Positions 1 through 6,998 of a stretch of DNA of 15,972 nt are shown here, piece by piece. Each line of letters starts with the position of its first letter. Position 1 is the stretch's first letter. The position numbers and the translations under genes were made by a program. Source of the DNA: Acidobacteriota bacterium (lineage in GTDB: Bacteria; Acidobacteriota; Terriglobia; Acidiferrales; UBA7541); the NCBI GenBank assembly GCA_003224515.1, contig QHZC01000310.1, forward strand, positions 1 through 15,972. The letters are read 5' to 3'. The notes beneath the pieces were generated by a model. That model was not told where the DNA came from, did no database searches, and saw only the letters and a list, made by a program, of their open reading frames with translations.

Positions 1-24
1 TTCCATGGACATCTGCCTTACGAT

Positions 25-690
25 TTGAACATGTTCAAGTCTGTAGTCAAATCTGCGCCGTCAGCTCCCAAGGGCGCGGGCGAACATACCAGAGCCCTAA
101 TTCTCAAAACTGCCCTGAACCTTTTCCGCCGTGGCGGCTTCGAGGTCACCACCATGCGCGACATCGCGCGCGCGGCGAAGGTCGCCACCGGCGCTGCCTA
201 CTACGACCAAGTACAAGCCTTGCATGCCGACCGAGTCCGCCGGGACCTGAAGGGTAAGGACAGCCTCCGACAGCGCTTGGGTGTCGTGATGCATTCGAAA
301 CTGGAAATTCTGCGGGATGACAGGATGTTTCTGGGAGCATTATTCCGCTACACCGGCGATCCGCAGCATCCTCTTTCGGTCTTTGGGAAAGGCACGCAGG
401 CTCAGCGGACTCACGCCGTTGCTATTTTTCAGGAAGCGATTGCGGAAACCAATGCAAGCGAAGAACTACGGCAACTCCTGCCGCCGGCACTGTGGCTGGT
501 TCATCTGGGCATGATCCTGTTCTTTATCTACGACGAATCGGAAGGGCAACAGAAAACGCACAAACTTGTGGATGGCGTGCTGGATCTATTGGCGCAATTT
601 GCGGAGTTGGCAAGTTCAGCGCTCGTGCGCCCCTTGGTCCAGCCCTTTCAAACTAAGATACTGGAGATGCTCCATGAAGCCGGCTGGTAG
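25..690 (+). CDS. TetR/AcrR-family transcriptional regulator with a truncated DNA-binding domain
   Basis: One-component repressor of the TetR type: an N-terminal helix-turn-helix (about residues 24-60) followed by an all-helical ligand-binding and dimerisation domain (about 75-221). The N-terminal half of the HTH is clear (ILKTALNLF, then TTMRDIARAAKVATGAAYY). The family normally continues with an aromatic-Phe-x-Ser/Asn-Lys-Glu motif and about ten more residues that close the recognition helix and start helix 4. Here residue Y60 runs straight into DQVQALH, so about 14 residues are missing in frame. The start is TTG at 25 or ATG at 31; neither has a clear Shine-Dalgarno and the start may lie nearer the window edge. 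The methyltransferase follows 114 bp downstream on the same strand and could be a target, which is inference. Operator binding may be impaired; the C-terminal domain looks intact. Confidence 0.85.
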   Translation: MNMFKSVVKSAPSAPKGAGEHTRALILKTALNLFRRGGFEVTTMRDIARAAKVATGAAYYDQVQALHADRVRRDLKGKDSLRQRLGVVMHSKLEILRDDRMFLGALFRYTGDPQHPLSVFGKGTQAQRTHAVAIFQEAIAETNASEELRQLLPPALWLVHLGMILFFIYDESEGQQKTHKLVDGVLDLLAQFAELASSALVRPLVQPFQTKILEMLHEAGW

Positions 691-739
691 GGGGCGCCCC
701 CGCGTCGAGCTGCGCCCCAATCGAAAACATCGCTCGACG

Positions 740-788
740 AATCTCGAATCTCAAATTTCGAGTTTCCAATTTCGAATTTCCAATTTCT
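740..788. repeat. Heptanucleotide tandem repeat, seven units, consensus AATTTCN
   Basis: Seven consecutive 7-bp units in perfect register: AATCTCG, AATCTCA, AATTTCG, AGTTTCC, AATTTCG, AATTTCC, AATTTCT, then a partial AATTC. The array is AT-rich against GC-rich surroundings. It ends about 6 bp before the Shine-Dalgarno of the methyltransferase gene, so it would lie in or just above that gene's 5' UTR. Such heptamer arrays resemble the short tandemly repeated repetitive (STRR) sequences known from cyanobacteria. Function is unknown; copy-number change could alter expression downstream. Confidence 0.85.
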
Positions 789-804
789 AATTCAAGGAGG
801 AGCG

Positions 805-1638
805 ATGACCAAAGCACACGAGGCCACCACCCATTGGTACCCGGGAACCGTTGCCGACAAGCGGCCAACTGCGTGGTGGTATTGGGGTCGCGCGGTCTAC
901 GTAAGCCGGCGCGACTACTGGAGAATCACTAAGAGATTTCTCGCCGTAGGCATTCCTCTCGGCGCCATTGGCGTTCTGTTTCATTTGCCGATAGCTTTCA
1001 AGGCCGCGCTTGCGCTGGCCGCACTTGGATTGGTGTTGCTGGCTTATTCCTTGTTCGGTTTGTATCGCATGTACGGTCATCCAGGGGTGCGCTACATCCG
1101 TCGGCTCGTCGAGCTGGGCGGTGTAAAGGGCAAAGTGACTGTGGCCGACCTGCACATCGGAACCTACCGTCACGCGTTCCTGCTCTCCGATGTGCTCCCG
1201 GAAGCCACCATTCAATCCGTGGATTGCTGGAACGTGGAAGGTGAGCCTGCTGAAGAAGCCGTGCAAGATGTTCGCGACTTGGAATTGCCTCCAACCGGCA
1301 ATCCGCGCATTGTCGCGTCTAAAGCGCATCATTTCTCGTTGCCGTTGCCGGATACCTCTTGCGATGCTGTTTGCTTTGGGTTCGGCACTCATGAAATTCC
1401 CACGGGCGGAGCGCGTGAAAAGCTCTTCAGCGAAGCAACTCGCATCTTGAGGCGCGGAGGAAGAGTGCTTCTGTTCGAACACGGTTGGGACGCTCACAAC
1501 TACGTGATCTTTGGGCCCGTGATTCATCACGTCACCAAGCGGCAGGATTGGGACAAGTTTTTGCGTGAACGCTTCGACGACGTAAAGTATGCGCGCAGCA
1601 ACCAAGCCGTCGATCTCTTCGCCGGCACGAGCCGATAA
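805..1638 (+). CDS. Membrane-anchored class I SAM-dependent methyltransferase (type 11-like)
   Basis: A 277-residue protein with two predicted N-terminal membrane segments (about residues 45-62 and 66-86) and a cytoplasmic Rossmann-type methyltransferase domain (about 105-277). The SAM-binding motif I is atypical: VADLHIGTYR (113-122) replaces the usual LDxGxGxG, keeping the acidic residue and one Gly. Later elements are conventional: SCDAVCFGFGTHEIP (about 185-199) and ILRRGGRVLLFEHG (214-227) match motif II/post-II and the strand before it. The ATG has a near-perfect Shine-Dalgarno (AAGGAGG, 794-800, 4-bp spacer). The gene lies 11 bp upstream of the FAD oxidoreductase, so the two are probably co-transcribed. 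The substrate is unknown; the membrane anchor suggests a lipid or quinone-like acceptor, which is inference. No deletion is apparent in this gene. Confidence 0.85.
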   Translation: MTKAHEATTHWYPGTVADKRPTAWWYWGRAVYVSRRDYWRITKRFLAVGIPLGAIGVLFHLPIAFKAALALAALGLVLLAYSLFGLYRMYGHPGVRYIRRLVELGGVKGKVTVADLHIGTYRHAFLLSDVLPEATIQSVDCWNVEGEPAEEAVQDVRDLELPPTGNPRIVASKAHHFSLPLPDTSCDAVCFGFGTHEIPTGGAREKLFSEATRILRRGGRVLLFEHGWDAHNYVIFGPVIHHVTKRQDWDKFLRERFDDVKYARSNQAVDLFAGTSR

Positions 1639-1649
1639 GGAGAAGTGCT

Positions 1650-2962
1650 TTGGCCATCCACAGCGGCGACGCGGACGTAATCGTGATTGGCGGAGGCATC
1701 GCTGGACTCGGCGCAGCCATCCGACTCAAGGACCGAGGTTTCGAACCGTTGGTCCTGGAAGCCGAGTCGCGCGTCGGCGGCCGTATGACCACCGATCGCG
1801 TTAACGGTTTCGTCGTCGATCGTGGCGTCACGCTTTTTGGCAACGCCTTCGGCTCAATGCGCGCTCTCGTGAAGCGCTTGGGCCTCTCGCCGCTGGTGTG
1901 CAAAGGCAAGTTCAGCGTCGGAATTCAAGACGCCGCCGGTTGCCGCGGCTACCGCAGCGGACGCTTCGACGATTTGCTCTTGGATCACGGGATTTCCTGG
2001 CGAGCGCGATTGGCCAGCATCCGTTTCGGTTTTGATTTGCTGCGTTACCATCGTGCTCTCGTCCACGGCGAAGACGCTCAGACCTATTTCAAGAGAATCA
2101 GAGGGGAAGAAGTGTTCGAACGCATCTTCCGCCCAGGTCTTAACGGTCCTGTTGGCGGAGCAGTGGAAACTTCTTCGCGCGTGATTCTCATGCAAGTGCT
2201 CTGGAACCTGCTCGTGCGCGGCCAATGGAATCTCACCGACGGCGTCGATCGCATTCCCGAAGCTGCTGCCGCTCAAGTGCGGGTCGTGACCGCCGCGCGT
2301 GTTCGTCACGTCGAACAGTCAGGAGAATCCGTGCAAGTGGAAACGGAAGTCGATGGAAAGGCGCAGCGATTTACCGCGCGCCGAATCATTCTTGCAATTC
2401 CCGGACAACTGGTGCCCGCGCTCTGTCCGCAACTTCCTGCGGAAACGCGCGAATTGCTTGCCCGCACGCAGTATTCCAGGATCGTCAATGCGGCGGTGGC
2501 GCTTTCGAAACCACCGAATGTTCCATACGCCGGCTACGCTTTCACGTCGGACGTCATTCCTGGCCTGGGGCGGAAATCGAGATGGAGCATCTCCGCGCGC
2601 CCAATCGATGTCCCGACGGCACGGGCATGGCCGGAGTTTTCCTTTGGGACACGCCTCGGCTGCGCCGCTTGGATGTAGGCGACGAATCCCTCAAGCAACA
2701 AGCTAGCGATGTCGTCGAACAAAATTTCCCTGAATGCCGCGGCAAAGTCCTCTTCGTCCATCTCGTCCGCTGGAACATCGGCGTCGCGCAATTCCCTCCC
2801 GGCCGCCTGCGCGAAATGACCGCTCTGCGCCAACAGCTTGCCGCCTGGACCGCTCCGCTCGACCTATGTGGCGACTACCTCGACGGCCTCTCCAGCGAAG
2901 GAGCCCTCCGTACCGGCGAAGAAGCCGCGGACCGGATCGCTAAGAAATTAAAGAGGCACTGA
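1650..2962 (+). pseudogene. FAD-dependent amine-oxidase/protoporphyrinogen-oxidase-like flavoprotein, frameshifted
   Basis: Flavin oxidoreductase of the NAD(P)-binding-Rossmann/amine oxidase superfamily (HemY, phytoene desaturase and related). The N-terminus carries the dinucleotide-binding GGGIAGLGAA (residues 14-23), the ribose-binding Glu at the end of strand 2 (VLEAESRVGGRM) and the second GG motif. The start is TTG at 1650, supported by AAGGAG at 1637-1642, 11 bp after the methyltransferase stop. The reading frame is open to 2678, but family-like sequence changes frame at a G run (2567-2570): upstream reads FTSDVIPG, and downstream, in the frame one base back, reads EIEMEHLRAP and continues to a TGA at 2960-2962. 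Adding one G restores a continuous protein of about 437 residues ending in an FAD-domain-like C-terminus (CGDYLDGLSSEGALRTGEEAADRI cut here into its recognisable GDY/EGA/SG-type elements). It is a recent pseudogene or a homopolymer sequencing error. The substrate is unknown. Confidence 0.8.
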
Positions 2963-2983
2963 AGGAAGACCGGTCAACACAAC

Positions 2984-3012
2984 TTGACGGCGGTGGCTGG
3001 TCCCGCTAGGCT
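2984..3012 (+). promoter_or_regulatory. Sigma70-like promoter for the UPF0104 gene and nrdR
   Basis: A -35 box TTGACG (2984-2989), 17-bp spacer and -10 box TAGGCT (3007-3012). The expected transcription start, 6-9 bp past the -10 box, falls at about 3018-3021, which is at or beside the ATG at 3021. No Shine-Dalgarno precedes that ATG. The pair therefore predicts a leaderless or nearly leaderless transcript. Confidence 0.5.
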
Positions 3013-3020
3013 GCCAGCGC

Positions 3021-4093
3021 ATGCCAACAAAGTCGAGGAAGCTTCTTGTCGTCCTGATCGGGCTGCTCGTGCTGGGGTTTGTCGTCTACCGCTCGAGCGG
3101 GGTGATTCATCTTGGAGATTTCAGCGGAACCAAGCTGCTTCATGCTGCTCGCCATGCGAATCCATTCCTTCTGATTCTTTCCATCATTGCCATCTATTCT
3201 TGTTACGCCCTGCGTGCACTCCGATGGAAGGTGTTTCAACAAAACCTGGGTCCATCGCATTTCGCAACGATTTATGCGATGACACTGGCCGGTTTCTCGG
3301 CAGTGTTTCTCCTGGGGCGTGCCGGCGAGCCCGTGCGGCCGCTCCTACTGGCCCGGAAAGAAAAACTCCCGGTATCGGGGATGTTCGGCATTTACGTTTT
3401 GGAGCGTCTGTTTGATACCGCCAGCGCCGCGGTGATTGCAGCCATCGGATTGCTTCTGTTCGAATCGCGCGCGCACCTCGGCGAGACTGCCAGCAAGCTG
3501 CAGACCGCTGCGAGGACCACAGGCTCCCTGCTTTTTGTTGGCGTCGTTGCCGCGATTGCGTTTTTGCTGTATCTGCGGTTGCACGGCACCGCGCTGCTCG
3601 AACGGCGTCTGCAGGGATGGGTACAAGCGCACGGCTGGCGCGCTACGGTTGGCGCGGCGTGCAGACCATTGGGAACTGGAGCGACCTCGCGTTATCCGTG
3701 TTCTACTCCGCCTTGCACTGGTTCGTCGTCCTGCTGGTGTACCTCTGGGTTTCCCGCGCTTTTGGCGGAACGCTCGCCGCCATCGACATGGGCGACGCCA
3801 TGCTCGTCTTAGCGTTCACACTGGTGGGTTCGGCCGTGCAGTTGCCGGGAGTGGGCGGCGGCTCGCAGGTGGCCTCATTCCTTGCCTACACTACGGTCTT
3901 TAGAGTAGAAAAAGAGGCCGCGGCCGCCGCGTCGGTTGTGATGTGGCTGATTAGCTTCGCGGCGTGTAGTCTGGCGGGCGTGCCGTTGCTTATCCACGAA
4001 GGGTTTTCTCTGGGGAAATTGCGCCAGATGGCCGAGCACGAAAAAGAAGCGGCGAGCGAAAATGTCAATGAGCAAGGAGAATCGGCCCAGTGA
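3021..4093 (+). pseudogene. UPF0104/lysylphosphatidylglycerol synthase-type transmembrane (flippase-like) protein, frameshifted
   Basis: Polytopic inner-membrane protein of the LPG synthase TM region/AglD/YbhN family. Membrane segments include about residues 9-22, 49-66, 87-102, 126-145 and 169-188 in the first frame, and several more after the shift. Family-typical elements are LLGRAGEPVRPLLLARKE, YVLERLFD, and in the second frame GSAVQLPGVGGGSQ and CSLAGVPLLIHEG. The first frame loses homology after QAHGWRA (about 3640). The second frame, one base back, is recognisable from RGVQTIGNWSDL (about 3653) to the stop at 4091-4093. A one-base deletion, or a slightly longer deletion of 3n+1 bases, best explains it, because relatives appear to have several more residues between these blocks. 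The last bases overlap the GTG of nrdR (GTGA), implying translational coupling. The transported molecule cannot be inferred. Confidence 0.8.
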
Positions 4094-4554
4094 AGTGCCC
4101 CTTTTGTGCGCACATTGACGACAAGGTGATTGATTCACGCGAAGGCCGCGGGGGCGACACCATTCGCCGCCGGCGCGAGTGCCTGAAGTGCAGCCGCCGA
4201 TTCACAACGTACGAACGCATCGACGAAATTCCCTACATGGTCATCAAGAAGGACGGGCGGCGCGAACGCTTTGAGAGGCAAAAGATTTTGCAAGGCCTTT
4301 TGAAAGCGTGCGAAAAACGTCCCGTGGCTACCCCCAGGCTGGAAGCGATCGTAGATGAAATCGAAGGGGTGGTGCACGAGGGCACGGAACGCGAGCTGAC
4401 CACCACCGAAATCGGAGAAATGATCATGCACGGGCTGAAGAAACTAGATAAAGTTGCCTACGTTCGGTTTGCATCGGTGTACATGGACTTCAAGGATGTG
4501 CAGGAATTCATGAGCGAGCTGAAAAATCTGCTCAAAGATCGCGTCAAGAAATAA
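4090..4554 (+). CDS. nrdR: Transcriptional repressor NrdR
   Basis: NrdR is the nucleotide-sensing repressor of ribonucleotide reductase genes. The 154-residue protein has the normal length. It has an N-terminal zinc ribbon with C3-x2-C6 and C31-x2-C34, the signature KVIDSREG, the arginine cluster TIRRRRECLKC and FTTYERI. An ATP-cone domain (about residues 49-139) follows, with VIKKDGRRERF and LDKVAYVRFASVY. The start is GTG at 4090, overlapping the upstream stop by 4 bp; this start gives the canonical MKCPFC N-terminus. No ribonucleotide reductase gene and no recognisable NrdR box lie in the window, so it would act on distant targets. The gene is intact, although the gene it is coupled to is frameshifted. 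Confidence 0.97.
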   Translation: MKCPFCAHIDDKVIDSREGRGGDTIRRRRECLKCSRRFTTYERIDEIPYMVIKKDGRRERFERQKILQGLLKACEKRPVATPRLEAIVDEIEGVVHEGTERELTTTEIGEMIMHGLKKLDKVAYVRFASVYMDFKDVQEFMSELKNLLKDRVKK

Positions 4555-4579
4555 TCCGTTCTGTCATTGAGGAGTTTTC

Positions 4580-4639
4580 ATGAGGCAGTATGCGACGATT
4601 TTCTCGTGTGCCTTCACTAAGTTGAAATCCAGGAATTAA
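4580..4639 (+). CDS. Possible 19-codon small ORF after nrdR
   Basis: ATG at 4580 is preceded by GAGGAG (4569-4574), a good Shine-Dalgarno at suitable spacing. It is followed by 19 codons (MRQYATIFSCAFTKLKSRN) and a TAA. It begins 25 bp after nrdR. It could be a real microprotein, the start of a gene whose remainder has been lost, or chance. I recognise no family. Confidence 0.2.
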   Translation: MRQYATIFSCAFTKLKSRN

Positions 4640-4782
4640 TGGATGCTCGTTGGCCGTGAGAGAAAGTGCTTCGCAGGATGGGAACAGAGATCCTTCCTCG
4701 CCCACCGCATCGGGCCCCTCCGGACAGGAATCCTGATCGGACTCTTCATAAGTGTCACTTAGGGCCTCCGGCCCGCGAAACC

Positions 4783-4950
4783 TCATGAAAATCGCTCAAC
4801 TTCAGGCCAAAGCGTGCGCAATTCGAGCTCCTGAGATACCGCCTTGGAAAAATGCCCAGAAATCACGCGAACGATGAAGCAGGCGATGCCATCTCCTTTT
4901 GCATTGTAGCTGTATCCTCGGGCCCTAGCCGCTGGACCTGACGGCGGAAG
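4783..4950 (-). pseudogene. Unidentified coding-like fragment without a start codon
   Basis: On the minus strand 55 codons are open from an upstream TGA (4951-4953) to the stop at 4783-4785, with no start codon in the open part. The composition is protein-like, with an amphipathic stretch including ACFIVRVISGHFSKAVSQ and ELRTLWPEVERFS. I do not recognise the family. It may be the 3' remnant of a gene lost during erosion of this region, or chance. The rest of 4640-5330 holds only the direct repeat described separately. Confidence 0.22.
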
Positions 4951-4977
4951 TCACTCGCGGAGCTCAGGCCTCCACCG

Positions 4978-5147
4978 CATCTGGCTTGGGTTTTTGCCCC
5001 TTCAGGGTGCGAACCAAAACCTGTCCGCTTTTTCAATCACCTGTCGGTGCCACTCGCATCCCCCGCGACTGCCAGCGGCAAATTGTCGTGCGGGACCTGC
5101 GTCCCAGCCACATCTGGTTTGAGGTTTTGCCTCCCAGGGTGATCACC
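4978..5147. repeat. Diverged direct repeat, two copies about 133 bp apart
   Basis: Copy 1 (4978-5015) and copy 2 (5111-5147) both begin CATCTGG, then share TTTTGCC, CAGGGTG and ACC in the same order, roughly 80 percent identical by eye over 37-38 bp. Weaker similarity extends to lower coordinates, over perhaps 75 bp in all. There is no conserved open frame. It lies in a gene-poor stretch; it could be remnants of a tandem duplication or of a dispersed repeat family. Confidence 0.5.
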
Positions 5148-5330
5148 GCTTGGCCTTGGATAGTTACTCTCAACTTGAAAGCGAACTGGAATTAGCCTCC
5201 TTCACTCCTTCCCCGGGATTAGCTCTCATAGTCCTCGAGTTCGGCTGCCGGCTTGAGCAGTTACGAAGATCCCGCCGCACTTCGACGGGCTCGCTCCAGC
5301 ACCGGCAACGGAACGGTTATGCGGTTTGTT

Positions 5331-6043
5331 TCATTCAGCAATTTTTATTTCCAGGCTGACGTTTGACTCAAAGTTGAAATCCAAATGGAACTCGCCGAAC
5401 TCCTCGGCAGTTGTCTGCGCCACCGGACCCTTCCAGCCCTGAAGGGTCACCGGAACGCCATCAAACCTACGATCTGGCTTGGCTGAATCCAGAATTTGCC
5501 CCGCAAGCGCAAGGCAATGGGATCCTGCGTCAGGCTCGATCAAGAGATCCACCCTCAGGCTCCCGGCAGCGTAGAGCAGCCTTCGACTCCGATCCTGAGT
5601 GGGTCGCGGAAGCTATCGGAAATGAGGCGGGCTAGGTGCTTGAGGTCCTGAAACACCACCTCAGGACACAACAACGCCTCCAGGCTGCCGCAAAGTTGTT
5701 GCAGCAGGAACTTCCGTTGAACATGAGGGATCAAGTAGCTTTCGGCCAAATCCTTAATCTCCGGATCATTCTCTTCGTCGGTGATAATTACTACGTGTTT
5801 TAGGAGATTCGGATGAAATTCGTTAATTCTCGAAAGCACCTCTGCCGCTTGCGAGCTTGAGGATTGCGGGTCAAGTACAACAGCGTCGAAACTTTCTTTT
5901 TCCATCCTGGCCAGCCCTTCTTGGACGTTCGAGGCGACCATGCACTCGCACCCCGCGCTTCCAAGTAAAATACGCATGTCGTCGCGGGCCAATGGTCCTT
6001 CCCCGACGATCAATATCCTCCGCCGCTTGCGATCGGAACTCAC
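5331..6043 (-). pseudogene. Degenerate response-regulator receiver domain fused to a carboxypeptidase-regulatory-like domain, frameshifted
   Basis: Proposed start is GTG at 6043, with AGGAAGG six to twelve bases upstream. Residues 9-120 form a CheY-like receiver: RRILIVGEG (strand 1), AVVLDPQ with the phosphoacceptor-position D58, VVIITDEEND with T88, and K111 in QRKFLLQQL. The acidic pair that normally follows strand 1 is replaced by Gly-Glu, so Mg2+ binding and phosphorylation are doubtful. A linker with LKHLARLISDSFRDPL leads to a beta-sandwich resembling carboxypeptidase-regulatory-like domains (LALAGQILDS, DGVPVTLQG, EEFGEFHLDF). The junction is broken: the first frame stops at 5555-5557, whereas the second domain is read in the frame one base back, with continuity near 5575-5590. 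One extra G in the GG run there would give GVEGLLYAAGSLRVDLLI. The repaired protein would be about 237 residues. Its role is unknown; both neighbouring stretches are gene-poor. Confidence 0.65.
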
Positions 6044-6360
6044 ATGAACCTTCCTGACGTGTGCAAGAGCCTCGGCCGTCCCAACACACCACACCTGGAG
6101 CCTACTGGCCCAAGGTGCCTTGTCCAACCCCAGTTGTACGTGCGAGCAACCGAGAGGCTACGAAACCATACGACCGGGAGCTCACCTGCTATTCCCCGGT
6201 TCCCAGCTTGTGCTTCCTTCATGCAGTCGCGGGAATAGGTGAAGCCACCATTTCCACTGGCCCTGGGCCGGACTCACCTGAGATTTCTACACTATGACCC
6301 CAATGGACCTATAGGATTGCTTTGTATCTAGCGCAATCGGGTAAAGTACGCAATTTGAAG

Positions 6361-6375
6361 GCGGGAAAGTCCCGC
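6361..6375. repeat. Short perfect hairpin (GCGGGA-AAG-TCCCGC)
   Basis: A 6-bp perfect stem with a 3-nt loop, extendable by an A-T and a G-T pair. There is no T run on either side, so it is not a typical intrinsic terminator. It sits in the gene-poor region upstream of the receiver-fusion gene. Its function is unknown. Confidence 0.35.
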
Positions 6376-6562
6376 TTCTGAAAAGTCGCTGGTGACCTCC
6401 GCGATTCACGTTCACTTGGACAGGAGGGCAGCCTATCGGAGAGTGCACTGTCGCCCTTCGGGAGTGACTGCTAACGACGGAGTACGGCGTCCGGATCGGC
6501 CGTTCGGTCCCCCCTTCAAGACTCAGGGTAAACAGGGCAGCAAAGTGCCCGTCACATCGCGA

Positions 6563-6637
6563 TCAGCGCGACGAGACGCCGACGGTGAAGGGCTTGATGG
6601 CGTGTGAGCCGACTCTCTTGTAGAGCTGGGTTTGCAA
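6563..6637 (-). pseudogene. C-terminal remnant of a GNAT acetyltransferase
   Basis: Twenty-four codons and a stop on the minus strand read LQTQLYKRVGSHAIKPFTVG followed by VSSR. They align residue by residue with the end of the acetyltransferase at 8616-9500 (AVQLYEKLGFHTIKSFTAGV, then WPR): the same length to the stop and many identities, including the QLY, the Gly of the final beta strand, and the IK-FT-GV block. The nucleotide similarity is also visible (GTAGAGCTGG shared). Upstream of codon 1 the similarity ends. It is a decayed paralogue or the broken end of a duplication; the full-length homologue lies about 2 kb away in the same orientation. Confidence 0.7.
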
Positions 6638-6998
6638 AGATGAACTCCAACGCTCGTTTAATGGAGTTTACAAGCACTTTACACCTACTTTGCGATTCAT
6701 CAAAGATTTGTAAGCACACCGCGGATTAAATGGGCAAGTCGAATATGTGAGATTGCGATCGGACGCTCGTGATCACGCCATTCGGCGGCGCTACCGCGGT
6801 ACTTGTCGGTACGGATAGTGCTTCGTTTAGTTGCTCCCGGATTGCGCCCGCAAGCAGGGGTGTGCGCTGTTTCTTTCTGCTTTAGGGCAGCGCGTCAGAC
6901 CGAGGCGGCTCAGGGTGTACACGGGAGCCGGGAGCTATTTGTGTGCGCAAGCTGCAAGCTCCTCCCTCTCCTGCAAGCACTGACTATGAGGTGAGATT

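Larger units (their letters stand above)
6044..6998. other. Gene-poor region
   Basis: About 950 bp without a credible complete gene on either strand. It contains the acetyltransferase remnant at 6563-6637 and a short perfect hairpin at 6361-6375, both listed separately. Composition is mixed, with a more AT-rich patch around 6640-6735. I see no tRNA, no known riboswitch consensus and no insertion-sequence ends. The region must include the promoters for the divergent receiver-fusion gene (-) and the GY-repeat gene (+), but I cannot place them confidently. Confidence 0.6.

Noticed and set aside
740..788. Heptamer array considered as a CRISPR array
   Set aside because: Units are 7 bp without spacers.
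787..1605. Long minus-strand open frame (272 codons) opposite the methyltransferase
   Set aside because: Antisense shadow: no recognisable domains, low-complexity composition, and the plus-strand gene has a strong ribosome-binding site and family motifs.
2560..2580. Programmed -1 frameshift in the FAD gene
   Set aside because: No X XXY YYZ slippery heptamer or downstream pseudoknot is evident, and similar shifts occur in two unrelated genes, which favours deletion or error.
4544..4786. 80-codon minus-strand frame after nrdR
   Set aside because: No start context or recognisable motif, overlaps the nrdR end; composition does not look coding.
6803..6994. 63-codon plus-strand frame before the GY-repeat gene
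   Set aside because: No ribosome-binding site, no domain, Cys/Arg-rich random-looking composition.
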